A stretch of 64,000 nucleotides of DNA from Brasilonema angustatum HA4187-MV1 (lineage in GTDB: Bacteria > Cyanobacteriota > Cyanobacteriia > Cyanobacteriales > Nostocaceae), in assembly GCA_019359695.1 (NCBI GenBank), contig JAHHGV010000010.1:124001-188000 (forward strand), in the 5' to 3' direction. The position numbers and the translations under genes were made by a program. Within the stretch, counting starts at the first letter, position 1. Every line of letters begins with the position of its first letter. Below are positions 7,923-17,686 of the stretch, one piece after another. The notes below the pieces were generated by a model. The model was not told where the DNA came from. It saw nothing but the letters and a program-made list of their open reading frames with translations, and did no database searches.

Positions 7923-9392
7923 TTAACAATTTTGCAGTTGAGCTAACAATACTACAATTTCATCAATAGCCTGCCGCACAACTCTTACAGGCTGTTCGCT
8001 TTGATTTACCATAATACTGAAAACGATTGGACTGTATTTGGGCGTATTGATATATCCTGCTATGGAAACAACACCGCCCATCGTGCCAGTTTTCGCTTGA
8101 ACAATACCTTCAGCAGGTGTATTTTGAAAGCGACTTTTTAGAGTCCCGCTTCTGGCTGCAACAGGTAAAGATGCTCGATATACCAAAGCTGCTGGTGATT
8201 TTGCCATCGCCTGCAAAGTTTGTACCAAAGCTTCTGGACTCACTAAGTCTTTACGAGATAACCCCGAACCATCTACCAAAGAGTAACCTGTTGAATCAAC
8301 TCCCATTTGGGTAAGCGTTGCTTTCATGACTTCCAAACCAGCATCAGCAGAAGTTTGATTCTCTGTCGGTGGTTTCTTAATAGCTAATGCCCTCAACAAC
8401 GACTCAGCAAAAAGATTATTACTATTAATATTTGTTTGAGCGACAAGTTCAGAAAGCGCAGGAGATTCCACATTAGCTAATTCCTCTAGATTCTTGCCAT
8501 TACTTGATGATACCAAAGTCTGCACAACAGGAATTTTCTCTGCTATCAAAGTACTACGAAAACGACGAGAGAAATATTCCGCAGGAGAAAGAACAGGTAA
8601 ACTGACTAACTCAGGTTGAGAATTAAGCGCCAACTGTCCTTGAATTTGCAAAATTTTTCCTTTCAAGTCACGAGTAACATTGATAGAATTTGGTTGGTTT
8701 TCTGCTGTTGTTACCGACTGATTAATAACTTGCCACTGTGCAGCCTCACTAATATCATTCCAGATAACTTTGAGAGGTTGTCCCACACTTTGCGGCAAAA
8801 GTCTTATATTAAAAACATTTTGATTTAAAATTAAGCTGTTAATAGGTGCGCCGTAGTCTGACTGTATATCTTCCCATTGCCAAGAGGGGTTAACAATATC
8901 TCCTCGAATATAAGTATCATCAGCAATCAACTGATTAACTCTCTCAATACCCTTCTGTTTCAACTGCTTTGCCAAAACAGTTAATTGTGCATCACCTAAA
9001 CTGGGATCTCCTCTACCCACAATATATAAAACCCCGTTACCACCGCCATACACAGAAGTGCGAATACGAAAATTTGTCCCTAATTGCTGTAGTGCAGCAG
9101 CAGTTGTCAGGAGTTTCGTCGTGGAAGCTGGGGTAAAGTATTTTTGGGCATCCCGACTGTAAAGAGTTTGAGTAGAAGACAAGGGTTGTACTAATATACC
9201 CCAACGCGATCGACTGAATACAGGACGATTGATCACAGCATCTATCGATGCTCCCAGTTGGGCAGGACAAATTGATTTTGTGGTAGTTTGTGTTGGTACA
9301 ACTTGTGTTTGTGCTTGAACTGCTTTAGTGGTGATACCTACTTGGGTTCCCAAGAATAGCAGCAGGAACCCAAGAGAGATTCTTTTCGGCAT
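7923..9392 (-). CDS. dacB: D-alanyl-D-alanine carboxypeptidase/endopeptidase (PBP4, peptidase S13)
   Basis: 489 residues, low-molecular-weight penicillin-binding protein that trims peptidoglycan stem peptides and cross-links in the periplasm. A signal peptide covers about residues 1-28 (MPKRISLGFLLLFLG..AVQAQ). The three active-site motifs are present: STTK at 90-93 (nucleophile Ser90), SNN near the middle of the protein (NINSNNLFAESLL), and KTG near residue 435 (QAKTGTMGGV). Length fits the DacB family. It is transcribed alone, leftward, away from the hairpins at 9465-9535. The start ATG at 9392 directly precedes the signal sequence. Confidence 0.93.
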   Translation of the reverse strand: MPKRISLGFLLLFLGTQVGITTKAVQAQTQVVPTQTTTKSICPAQLGASIDAVINRPVFSRSRWGILVQPLSSTQTLYSRDAQKYFTPASTTKLLTTAAALQQLGTNFRIRTSVYGGGNGVLYIVGRGDPSLGDAQLTVLAKQLKQKGIERVNQLIADDTYIRGDIVNPSWQWEDIQSDYGAPINSLILNQNVFNIRLLPQSVGQPLKVIWNDISEAAQWQVINQSVTTAENQPNSINVTRDLKGKILQIQGQLALNSQPELVSLPVLSPAEYFSRRFRSTLIAEKIPVVQTLVSSSNGKNLEELANVESPALSELVAQTNINSNNLFAESLLRALAIKKPPTENQTSADAGLEVMKATLTQMGVDSTGYSLVDGSGLSRKDLVSPEALVQTLQAMAKSPAALVYRASLPVAARSGTLKSRFQNTPAEGIVQAKTGTMGGVVSIAGYINTPKYSPIVFSIMVNQSEQPVRVVRQAIDEIVVLLAQLQNC

Positions 9393-9455
9393 TATGTGAA
9401 TAAATATTAAGTAATGGTTTTTGCTTCATGAATGTTTTATTGTATAGACTGTTCC

Positions 9456-9535
9456 AAAAAAAAATCCCCTAGTCTATCACCTAGAGGATACGAAAACCAC
9501 GACACAATATGACTACTCATCATATGCTGTCGTGG
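9456..9535 (-). terminator. two consecutive hairpins with a T tract on the minus strand
   Basis: Reading leftward: first a strong hairpin (CCACGACA at 9497-9504 pairing with TGTCGTGG at 9528-9535, extended by ATATG/CATAT). Then comes a weaker one (TCCCCTAG 9465-9472 with CTAGAGGA 9481-9488, one mismatch) followed by nine T's on that strand (A's at 9456-9464). It can be a terminator for the histidine kinase at 9855-11879. It could also be the 3' part of a small RNA. The rest of 9393-9854 holds only the simple-sequence tract listed separately. Confidence 0.4.
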
Positions 9536-9747
9536 AGTACAAGACCCAGTTGCTAATCGGTAAGAGGAGGGATTGAGCCTCGTACTGTGTTATATTTTGT
9601 GCAAGAACGTATTAACACCTACGATACTCCTGACAAAATCGGCAAAGTTGCCAAAATGCCAACTCCACAAAGAAAACAAAAGTTATCAATTCCTGATTCA
9701 GCTTGGGATATCAGGTGTTGATTCAAAAGATTATCTAATCTTGACGC

Positions 9748-9850
9748 TCCCTTCCCCCTACTCCCTACTCCCTACTCCCTGCTCCCTACTCCCTTCCCCC
9801 TACTCCCTGCTCCCTTCCCCCTTCCCCCTTCCCCCTTCCCCCTTCCCCCT
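9748..9850. repeat. CCCTACTCCCTGCTCCC simple-sequence tract
   Basis: About 100 bp of imperfect tandem CTCCCTACTCCCTGCTCCC and CTTCCCC units directly beyond the 3' end of the histidine kinase gene. The same unit in the opposite orientation (GCAGGGAGCAGGGAG) lies in frame inside cobN at 12521-12555. Confidence 0.7.
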
Positions 9851-9854
9851 GCAC

Positions 9855-11879
9855 TCACTCATTACTGCAAGCTTGTGCTGGTATCCAGACGGTAAAAATT
9901 GAGCCAACACCAACGGTAGATTCCACTTCAATTCGCCCGCGATGAAGTTCTATAAGTTGTTTAGTTAAAGCCAAACCTAATCCAGTTCCTGCATAACGAC
10001 GATGGTAAGGTGTATCAAGTTGGTGAAATTTCTCAAATAGCTGTGATACCTGTTCTTCTGGAATTCCTATCCCGGTATCCTCTATTTGAAATACAGCAGT
10101 GTTGTCTTCTACCCAAAGACGTAAAATGACTTCGCCATCCTCTGGTGTGAATTTTATCCCATTAGTTAACAGATTCCACAAAATTTGTTGCACTCTCCTG
10201 ATGTCAGCACTGAACATGTCGCGCGGCGCGTTGAGTTGCACATCAAGTTTGAGATTGACTCGCTGAGTATTTGCTTTTTCTTTAAGCGCGTTAAGTGCAG
10301 ATTCTGCTATAGTTATTAATGAAAATTCTGTGATATCTAAAACTGCCTTGCCTGCCTCAATTTGAGACAGATCAAGAATATCATTAATCATTTCTAATAA
10401 ATGTTCTCCACTATCGTGGATAGTTTGCAGGTAATCTCTTTGGCGTTGAGTCAACTCGCCAAAAGACCAACGTAATAAAGTGGAAGACATGCCGATAACA
10501 TAAGTTAAAGGTGTAAGCAGTTCATGGCTAACGGTAGCAAGAAATTCACTTTTGAGGCGGTTGGCGGCTTCAGCAGCAACAAGCGCGTCGTGCAACGCCA
10601 TTGTGCGCTCAACAACACGTTGTTCTAGGGTTTGTTTTTCTTGAGTGAGCGATCGCATTAACTCTGTTTGGTGAATGGCGATCGCAAGTTGTTCGGCTAC
10701 AGAACTGAGCAAATTTTTCTCACTTTCAGTCCACTGGCGTGGCGCGTTACACTGATGAGCAATCAACAGTCCCCAAAGTTTTTCCTCATACATAATTGGA
10801 GAAGCCAACTTTGCGCGCACTCTAGCTTCTCTAAAAAAATTCAACAAATACTCTTGCAGAACATAAGTTTTCTCAACATCATCCACTGCTAAGGTTAAGC
10901 CTTTGCTGAACTTTTCCCAATATAGGGTTGTTCGCGCTAAGCTATTTTCTTCTTTGTTATTGAGAACTGACGGAATTTCATCATTAGCACAGACTTCATA
11001 TATAATACTACCTGCCTGATTAAGCAAATCTTGCTGGGAGGCTTTGGATGATGAAATGCCTTGAGTTCCCTTCTTTGGGTATACCTGCGGTGTATTTGGC
11101 GCAAAGCCTGTCCAATGAACATAGTCAGGCTGAGGAGGAATAGGGAAGTGCGCAGATGAAATAGATGAAAGGTTTATTATCTCTTTACTATTGACTCTTG
11201 ATGCTTCAAATTTGTAAACGACAAGCCTATCTAATTGTAAAAACTCTCGAACTTGTGCAACTGCCGTTGCTATAATGACATGCAAATCCAAAGTTTTACG
11301 GATTTTCGTTGTCACTTGATTCAACAGTCGCTCCTGAGCAATCTGTTTTTTCAGGGCTTGTTCCACTGGTTGACAAACAGAAACATGAGGATAAATTTGA
11401 GGTGATAATTCTGTTACCTCAGAATTCTGTTGGGGTAAAAAAGACTTTAATAACAAAAGTGAGAATTGACTTTGAAGCTGGGCATCATTAGCAGTAGGAA
11501 TTTGACTATATTGTTCAAGCTTTTGATAGATATGGGAATCTCGTTCAAACAAATCTCTTAAGTTCAAAACAAAGGAGGCGATCGCTTCTGAGTCCAAACT
11601 CAACCTTACATTCAGTGCTGAGTCAAAAACCTGCCCCCTTTGCTCACCCATCTGTTGTGGAAAACCAACAAGCAGAGCACTAAACTGTTCAGAAACGACT
11701 ACGATAAAGCGTTGTGTCTGCCATTCTTGAGGTATGTCAATTGGAATCAACACAGCTTCTGTGAGTAGTAAAGCCCCCTTTCCTACTGCTTGAGCCATTT
11801 GCTGCAATAATTCTTCAAGCTGATCAAACACATTACTAGGCAAGGTTCGAGAGAAACTCAAATCGGCAGAACTAGACAT
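9855..11879 (-). CDS. GAF-domain sensor histidine kinase
   Basis: 674 residues from the ATG at 11879 (MSSSADLSFSRTLPS); the frame stays open to a TTG at 11921, which I regard as less likely. Order: an N-terminal domain of about 110 residues resembling the cyanobacterial DICT sensory domain, a linker, a GAF domain (about 190-415), a coiled-coil link, HisKA with phospho-acceptor His452 in SHELLTPL, and an HATPase domain with the N box (NLLTNGIKF), DTGIGIPEEQ and GTGLGLAL motifs. No membrane helix, so a soluble sensor. GAF kinases of this type bind chromophores or small molecules, but no clear chromophore Cys motif is apparent. No response regulator is adjacent. Divergent from cobN with 93 bp between starts. 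Confidence 0.85.
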   Translation of the reverse strand: MSSSADLSFSRTLPSNVFDQLEELLQQMAQAVGKGALLLTEAVLIPIDIPQEWQTQRFIVVVSEQFSALLVGFPQQMGEQRGQVFDSALNVRLSLDSEAIASFVLNLRDLFERDSHIYQKLEQYSQIPTANDAQLQSQFSLLLLKSFLPQQNSEVTELSPQIYPHVSVCQPVEQALKKQIAQERLLNQVTTKIRKTLDLHVIIATAVAQVREFLQLDRLVVYKFEASRVNSKEIINLSSISSAHFPIPPQPDYVHWTGFAPNTPQVYPKKGTQGISSSKASQQDLLNQAGSIIYEVCANDEIPSVLNNKEENSLARTTLYWEKFSKGLTLAVDDVEKTYVLQEYLLNFFREARVRAKLASPIMYEEKLWGLLIAHQCNAPRQWTESEKNLLSSVAEQLAIAIHQTELMRSLTQEKQTLEQRVVERTMALHDALVAAEAANRLKSEFLATVSHELLTPLTYVIGMSSTLLRWSFGELTQRQRDYLQTIHDSGEHLLEMINDILDLSQIEAGKAVLDITEFSLITIAESALNALKEKANTQRVNLKLDVQLNAPRDMFSADIRRVQQILWNLLTNGIKFTPEDGEVILRLWVEDNTAVFQIEDTGIGIPEEQVSQLFEKFHQLDTPYHRRYAGTGLGLALTKQLIELHRGRIEVESTVGVGSIFTVWIPAQACSNE

Positions 11880-11972
11880 TGTTAGAAACAGGAGTAAAAG
11901 GGGCTTTTTGCTATTGCTCAAAAATTTTTGTATTGTGTCCTAACCAACAGTTTAAGACGTTAAGACAAAATT

Positions 11973-14900
11973 ATGCATCGTATTAATGCCACATCGGGAG
12001 GATGGAATCCTCAGTCGGAAAGTATCATTTTTCTGGAACAAACCCCTGCTCCCATAGTATTTCTGACGTCTGCTGATACGGACATTCAAACTTTGGCGGC
12101 TGCTGTACCCAAATTACCCACGACATTCCCTGCTTTAAGAGTTGCCAACTTGCTGCAATTGCAGCATCAAGTCAGTATTGATAACTATGCCGAAAAAGTT
12201 TTAGAGTTCGCAAGCGTGATTATTCTCCGTTTATTAGGAGGACGCTCTTACTGGGCTTATGGCTTAGAAGTTGTGCAAGAAATTGTCCAACGTAATGGTA
12301 CAACTCTCATTGTAATGCCAGGAGATGACGCAATAGACCCCGATTTCATCTCCCAGTCTACCCTACCTTTGAGTACTGTGAATCAGGTCTGGCAATACTT
12401 TAACGAAGGTGGAGTCGAAAATTTTCTCCACGCTCTGCAGTTTATTTGTGATACTTGCTTTTCAACTTTTTTTAATCCTCCATCACCGCAACTTGTTCCC
12501 CGCGTGGGGTTGTATGAGTGGGGGAGAGAGCAGGGAGCAGGGAGCAGGGAGAAAAATAACTCCCTCACTTCTAAAGTAGGAATTCTCTTCTACCGTGCTC
12601 ATTATCTGGCGGGAAATACTAAGGTAATTGATGCTTTGTGCAATGGTTTGGCGAAGCAAAATCTACAGCCAGTTCCAATTTTTGTTTCTTCTTTGCGTGA
12701 TGTTGATGTTCAAGAAGAATTGTGTGAGTTTTTTCAACCTAAAGACACTCAGCAAATTGCCCAGCTGCTGAATACGACGAGTTTTTCTTTAGCCCGGTTG
12801 GAAACAGAAACACCGCAGATTGATTTGTGGCAAAAATTAAATGTGCCAGTGTTGCAAGTTATCCTCAGTGGTGGTTCAATTGAGCAATGGGGGATACAAT
12901 CTCAAGGACTCTCACCCCGTGATATGGCTATGAACGTGGCGCTTCCAGAGGTGGATGGGCGAATTATTTCTCGTGCTGTGTCTTTTAAGACGATACAAAG
13001 TAGCAGTTCCTCTTTGGAAACTGATGTCGTCGTCTATGAACCAGTAGGCGATCGCATTGAGTTTGTCACTTCTTTAGCCGCTAATTGGGTACGTTTGCGT
13101 TCAAAACCTCCTCAAGAACGTCGTGTGGCGTTGATTTTGGCAAATTACCCGAACCGTGATGGACGCCTTGCAAATGGTGTCGGGTTGGATACGCCCGCCA
13201 GTTGTGTGGAAATTCTTAAGGCTTTGCAGTTGGCTGGGTATCAGGTGGAAAATTTGCCTGACACTGGGGATGAGTTGATTTCATGTCTCACTGCTGGGGT
13301 GACGAATGACTCGGAAGGTAGGGAATTGCGTCCGGTTCTACAGTCTGTTTGTTTGGGGGAGTATCAGGAGTTTTTTGCTTCGTTACCAGAAGCTGTACAG
13401 AAGGGAATTGGCGAAAGGTGGGGAAGTGTTTTTGAAACGAACCGCAGAGGCGCAGAGGGCACAGAGAAAGAGAGAGAGGAGAGTTTTGCGGTTCCAGGAA
13501 TTCAACTTGGTAACATTTTTGTAGGAATTCAACCAGCGCGGGGTTATGATGTTGATCCAAGTTTGAGTTATCATGCGCCTGATTTGGAGCCAACTCATGA
13601 TTATTTGGCTTTTTATTATTGGGTGAGACAATGTTTTGGGGCAGATGCTGTTGTTCATGTTGGGAAACATGGAAATTTAGAATGGTTACCAGGTAAAAGT
13701 GTGGCTTTGTCGAGTGAGTGTTATCCAGAAGTGGCTTTGGGAGCGCTTCCCCATTTGTATCCGTTTATTGTGAATGATCCTGGTGAAGGTTCCCAGGCGA
13801 AACGTCGTGCTCAAGCTGTGATTGTGGATCATCTGACGCCGCCTCTAACTCGTGCAGAACTTTATGGTTCTTTACATGATTTGGAAAATTTGATTGATGA
13901 GTATTATGAGGCGCAAAGTTTAGATCCATCTCGTTTACCAATGATTTGCGATCGCATACGCGAACTGGTTGTACAAGAAAATCTTTTCTTGGATTTGGAA
14001 TTGAAGGAAAAGGGAAAAGGGATTCAGCGAAAACAAGAATCTTCTGTTTCTAGTTTTGATTTTTCAGTTTTACCTTCACTTGATGGTTATCTTTGTGAAT
14101 TGAAGGAAGCTCAAATCCGTGATGGATTACATATTTTTGGGCAATGTCCTCAAGGACGACAGTTGCGAGATTTAATTGTTGCGATCGCACGTCATCCCAA
14201 TCGTCATCATGTCGGGCTGACTCGTGCTTTGGCTCAAGATTTAGGTTTAGATTTTGATCCCCTCACGACTGATTTTAGTACTCAGCTATCAGCCCAAGAT
14301 ATTCAGAGTTTAGGTAACAAAACTCAACACTCCTGTCGCAGTGTCGGCGATGCTGTCGAATTTTTAGAAGAACAAGCCGCCAAATTAGTAGAAGAACTCC
14401 AAATTCAGAATTTCGACTTCCCAACTCCGAATTCCTCACTCCCAACTGTCCTTGACTGGATACGTGCTACCCTTCTACCTTCTTTACTACAAACCCACCA
14501 AGAAATTACCAATTTGTTACACGGACTCGATGGTGGATATGTCCCCAGTGCCCCGGCTGGCGCACCAACGCGAGGGCGTCCAGAAGTTCTGCCAACTGGT
14601 AAAAATTTTTATTCTGTTGACATCCGCGCAATACCAACGGAAACTGCTTGGGATGTAGGTAGAAAAGCTGCTGAGACAGTTGTTGAGCGTTATGTACAAG
14701 AGGAAGGTGAGTATCCGAAAACACTGGGATTATCTGTATGGGGAACTGCCACGATGCGGACTGGAGGTGATGATATTGCACAGGCGTTAGCTTTACTTGG
14801 GGTGCAGCCTGTATGGGATGGTGCGGCACGACGGGTGGTAGATTTTGAAATTTTACCGCTTTCTGTTTTGGGACGTCCGCGTGTGGATGTCACGTTGCGA

Positions 14901-15896
14901 ATCTCTGGTTTTTTTAGGGATGCTTTTCCTAACTTGATTGATTTGTTCGACTCGGCTGTGCAAGCAGTGGCAGGTTTAAACGAACCGTCAGAGGAAAATC
15001 CTCTAGCTGCGCAAGTGCGTCAAGAGACTGAGTATTGGACACAACTTGGTTTAAGTTTACCAGACGCAAGAGTGCGATCGCGCTACCGCATCTTTGGTTC
15101 TAAGCCAGGAGCTTATGGTGCAGGACTCCAAGGTTTAATTGAAGGACAAAACTGGACAGATGATCAAGATCTAGCTCGTGCCTACATCAACTGGAGTTGC
15201 TATGCCTACTCTTCGTCAGCAACACAAGCGCAGGAAGCAACCGATGCACCAGTACAAGACAATTCCAAATTAGAAGTCTCTCCCTCATCCCCTTCATCCC
15301 TTCAACAAGGACGTTCCGCGCCAGAAGCATTTGAAATGCGGTTGCGAGAAATGCAGATAGTGTTACACAACCAAGACAATCGCGAACACGATTTGCTTGA
15401 TTCTGATGATTACTATCAATTTCAGGGTGGTTTAACAGCTGCAATACGTGCTGTACGGGGAGAGAATCCCCAAACTTATTTTGGTGATCATTCCATTCCA
15501 GCCAAACCGCAAGTCCGTCAACTTAAAGAAGAAATCGCACGAGTGTATCGTTCTCGCGTTGTGAATCCTAAATGGATAGCAGGAATGATGCGCCACGGTT
15601 ATAAGGGTGCTTTTGAAATGGCGGCAACTGTTGATTATTTATTTGCCTACGATGCCACGGCAAAATGTGTGGAAGACTATATGTATCAGGGGATAACTGA
15701 GGCGTATTTGTTCGATCCAGTTGTTTCGGAATTTGTCTATCAAAAAAACCCATATGCTTTGCGTGATATGGCTGAAAGATTGTTGGAAGCACATCAGCGC
15801 GGTTTATGGGACGATGTAAATACACAAACACTGGAACATTTACGAAACATAGTACATCAAGCTGAAGCAGCTATTGAAGGAAAACAAATGGTGTAA
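11973..15896 (+). CDS. cobN: cobaltochelatase subunit CobN (magnesium-chelatase H family)
   Basis: 1307 residues of the large subunit family that binds the tetrapyrrole and receives the metal; the N-terminus MHRINATSGGWN points to CobN, not ChlH. Family landmarks include the GVGLDTPAS, VVHVGKHGNLEWLPGKS and NDPGEGSQAKRR segments. It inserts cobalt in cobalamin synthesis with an ATPase pair that is not encoded here. Two stretches look foreign: residues about 184-195 (GREQGAGSREKN, DNA 12521-12555) and about 488-503 (NRRGAEGTEKEREES, DNA 13440-13485). Both are read-through of dispersed DNA repeats, in frame and apparently in surface loops. The gene is 7 bp from the next one, so they are likely co-transcribed. 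Confidence 0.88.
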   Translation: MHRINATSGGWNPQSESIIFLEQTPAPIVFLTSADTDIQTLAAAVPKLPTTFPALRVANLLQLQHQVSIDNYAEKVLEFASVIILRLLGGRSYWAYGLEVVQEIVQRNGTTLIVMPGDDAIDPDFISQSTLPLSTVNQVWQYFNEGGVENFLHALQFICDTCFSTFFNPPSPQLVPRVGLYEWGREQGAGSREKNNSLTSKVGILFYRAHYLAGNTKVIDALCNGLAKQNLQPVPIFVSSLRDVDVQEELCEFFQPKDTQQIAQLLNTTSFSLARLETETPQIDLWQKLNVPVLQVILSGGSIEQWGIQSQGLSPRDMAMNVALPEVDGRIISRAVSFKTIQSSSSSLETDVVVYEPVGDRIEFVTSLAANWVRLRSKPPQERRVALILANYPNRDGRLANGVGLDTPASCVEILKALQLAGYQVENLPDTGDELISCLTAGVTNDSEGRELRPVLQSVCLGEYQEFFASLPEAVQKGIGERWGSVFETNRRGAEGTEKEREESFAVPGIQLGNIFVGIQPARGYDVDPSLSYHAPDLEPTHDYLAFYYWVRQCFGADAVVHVGKHGNLEWLPGKSVALSSECYPEVALGALPHLYPFIVNDPGEGSQAKRRAQAVIVDHLTPPLTRAELYGSLHDLENLIDEYYEAQSLDPSRLPMICDRIRELVVQENLFLDLELKEKGKGIQRKQESSVSSFDFSVLPSLDGYLCELKEAQIRDGLHIFGQCPQGRQLRDLIVAIARHPNRHHVGLTRALAQDLGLDFDPLTTDFSTQLSAQDIQSLGNKTQHSCRSVGDAVEFLEEQAAKLVEELQIQNFDFPTPNSSLPTVLDWIRATLLPSLLQTHQEITNLLHGLDGGYVPSAPAGAPTRGRPEVLPTGKNFYSVDIRAIPTETAWDVGRKAAETVVERYVQEEGEYPKTLGLSVWGTATMRTGGDDIAQALALLGVQPVWDGAARRVVDFEILPLSVLGRPRVDVTLRISGFFRDAFPNLIDLFDSAVQAVAGLNEPSEENPLAAQVRQETEYWTQLGLSLPDARVRSRYRIFGSKPGAYGAGLQGLIEGQNWTDDQDLARAYINWSCYAYSSSATQAQEATDAPVQDNSKLEVSPSSPSSLQQGRSAPEAFEMRLREMQIVLHNQDNREHDLLDSDDYYQFQGGLTAAIRAVRGENPQTYFGDHSIPAKPQVRQLKEEIARVYRSRVVNPKWIAGMMRHGYKGAFEMAATVDYLFAYDATAKCVEDYMYQGITEAYLFDPVVSEFVYQKNPYALRDMAERLLEAHQRGLWDDVNTQTLEHLRNIVHQAEAAIEGKQMV
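12521..12555 (+). repeat. GCAGGGAG tandem repeat inside cobN
   Basis: AGAGAGCAGGGAGCAGGGAG-type tandem units, identical in kind to the intergenic tract at 9748-9850 but reversed. Translated in frame as GREQGAGSRE, keeping cobN open. Confidence 0.7.
13440..13485 (+). repeat. CGCAGAGGCGCAGAGG-type repeat inside cobN
   Basis: The motif CGCAGAGGCGCAGAGGGC followed by ACAGAGAAAGAGAGAG is a repeat normally seen between genes in Nostoc-type genomes. Here it is in frame and encodes NRRGAEGTEKERE between conserved CobN blocks. Confidence 0.6.
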
Positions 15897-15902
15897 AAAA
15901 TT

Positions 15903-17063
15903 ATGGAAAATCTTGCGTATTTACACGTATCATCTGTTTACGAGGACTTACCCTCCAGTGAATTAATATCGCTCAGCCGTTTGTTTAAGCAAACAGTAGC
16001 ACCGGATTGGAAACGTCTGTCTGGTAAAGCTTGGAAATATATGCTACCTTTAGCACTCGGTTTATCTGTTCTGGGTGGTGTGAGCAGCGCTCTAGCACTT
16101 GAGAAAGGCGATCGCGGTCCTTCTGTAAAAACTCTACAACAACAGTTGAAAGCAGCAGGCTTCTATCAAGCTTCCCTCACTCAAGTATACGACACTGAGA
16201 CAGAAGCTGGTGTGCGCCGCTTCCAAAGAGCGGCTGGTTTAGATGTTAACGGTGTTGCTGGATCTGTAACTTTAGAAAAATTAGAGAACTGGCGTACCTC
16301 TAATGAAACTTCCCAAGCGACAAAGATCAGCACCAGAAATAACCAAACCAGAGCAACCAGTACAAACAACTCTCAAACTAGAACAACCAGTTCTGAGAAT
16401 CCATCAGTCACTAACAAGCGTAGCAGTTCTAACATTCTCCAAAAAGGAGATGAAGGTGAAGATGTTAGAGTTCTACAAGAACGATTGCGAATTGCAGGCT
16501 TTTATACAGGTAACGCCACATCGGTTTTCGGTCCAATTACTGAAGAAGCTGTCAAGCGGTTCCAAGAAGCTTATAACTTAGCCCCTGATGGAATTGTCGG
16601 ATCAGCAACCCAAGCAAAACTCCCAACATCCTCTATTGGTTATGGAGAAGATTCACCTACTAACCAACCTACCACTGGAGATAAACTTCGGTTGGGCGAT
16701 CGTGGTGAGGCTGTAAGAGTTCTTCAAGAACAATTAATCAACGCAGGATACTTACAAGGAGAGCCAAACGGTTACTTCGGTCCTAATACAGCAGATGCTG
16801 TACGCCGGTTCCAGACAGATAATTACCTAGCTGCAAGCGGTATTGCTGGTCCAACAACCCGCGCTAAATTGTACAGTATGGCAAATGATGCTCCCACAAG
16901 TGGTGATTTTAACGTTTTGGAGATTCAAAGACGACTACGGGATCAGGGTTTTTACAAAGGTGCTCTTAATGGTGTGATGGGAGACGAGACAAAGAAAGCT
17001 ATTAGACAAGCACAACAATTCTACGGTATCAGTTTGAGTAACGTCAGAAGCGGACGCTTTTAG
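15903..17063 (+). CDS. peptidoglycan-binding protein with four PG_binding_1 repeats
   Basis: 386 residues. A hydrophobic segment (about 46-66, MLPLALGLSVLGGVSSALA) anchors or exports the protein. It is followed by three clear PG_binding_1 units of the form L-KGDRG-VK-LQ-LK-AGFY...FG..T..AV..FQ...GL..DG..G..T...L and a fourth, shortened unit at the C-terminus. Thr/Asn-rich linkers separate units 1-2. A cell-wall location is likely. It follows cobN by 7 bp and is convergent with furA, the same position held by alr1690 in Anabaena PCC 7120, whose read-through transcript is antisense to furA. No convincing terminator lies in the 136 bp before furA's 3' end. Confidence 0.85.
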   Translation: MENLAYLHVSSVYEDLPSSELISLSRLFKQTVAPDWKRLSGKAWKYMLPLALGLSVLGGVSSALALEKGDRGPSVKTLQQQLKAAGFYQASLTQVYDTETEAGVRRFQRAAGLDVNGVAGSVTLEKLENWRTSNETSQATKISTRNNQTRATSTNNSQTRTTSSENPSVTNKRSSSNILQKGDEGEDVRVLQERLRIAGFYTGNATSVFGPITEEAVKRFQEAYNLAPDGIVGSATQAKLPTSSIGYGEDSPTNQPTTGDKLRLGDRGEAVRVLQEQLINAGYLQGEPNGYFGPNTADAVRRFQTDNYLAASGIAGPTTRAKLYSMANDAPTSGDFNVLEIQRRLRDQGFYKGALNGVMGDETKKAIRQAQQFYGISLSNVRSGRF

Positions 17064-17199
17064 CATCCGCTCAGGTGTTGGTAGTGTCGATATCTAACAG
17101 TTTGCCAACCTCCCATAACAACAAGTTCAAAGCTGCTAATGAAATTTACCAAAATATTTCATTGCAGCCAGCGCTTTCTTGAATCCTAAAACCCAAGTG

Positions 17200-17655
17200 T
17201 TACAGTGGCATGAGTGCTCTTTGGCACTTGGGACAAACAGCATGAATTGTTAATTGGCAATCCAAGAGGTGAAAACCTTCTTTTTGTGCTGTTTTCGCTC
17301 CAATTTTTAAAATCGAGTCGTTCTTGAACTCAATTGTCGTGTTGCATCTGACACAAATCAGGTGATGGTGGTGATGGGGATAGGGTTGATTAAGTTCGTA
17401 GTGTTTATGCCCTTCTCCTAGTTCTAACTCTCGTAAGATTCCCATTCGCGCCATCAACTTGAGAGTGCGATAAATCGTCGATAGGCTAATTCCCTCGTGT
17501 TCGGCTTCTAGCCTTTCGTAAAGATCTTCAGCACTGAGGTGTTCTCCTTGCGGAAGTTCTTGAAAAATGTGTAGAATTACCTCGCGCTGGGGTGTTAAAC
17601 GCCAACCACGTTCATTAAGTTCTGCCTTTAGCGAGGCTGCTGTATAAGCTGTCAT
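17200..17655 (-). CDS. furA: ferric uptake regulator FurA
   Basis: 151 residues, the length of Anabaena FurA. An N-terminal winged helix (about 1-85, with ISLSTIYRTLKLMARMGIL as recognition region) precedes a dimerisation and metal-binding domain with a HHHHH run at 94-98. The cysteines fall at 101, 104, 133, 141 and 144 in CVRC and CPKC, the positions reported for Anabaena FurA where they serve redox and haem binding. FurA represses iron-uptake and many oxidative-stress genes when iron is plentiful. Convergent with the peptidoglycan-binding gene, and followed on the same strand order by sigC upstream, as in Anabaena. Confidence 0.93.
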   Translation of the reverse strand: MTAYTAASLKAELNERGWRLTPQREVILHIFQELPQGEHLSAEDLYERLEAEHEGISLSTIYRTLKLMARMGILRELELGEGHKHYELNQPYPHHHHHLICVRCNTTIEFKNDSILKIGAKTAQKEGFHLLDCQLTIHAVCPKCQRALMPL

Positions 17656-17686
17656 ACAATTTTCTCAACAAAGTCCATTAGTTGCG

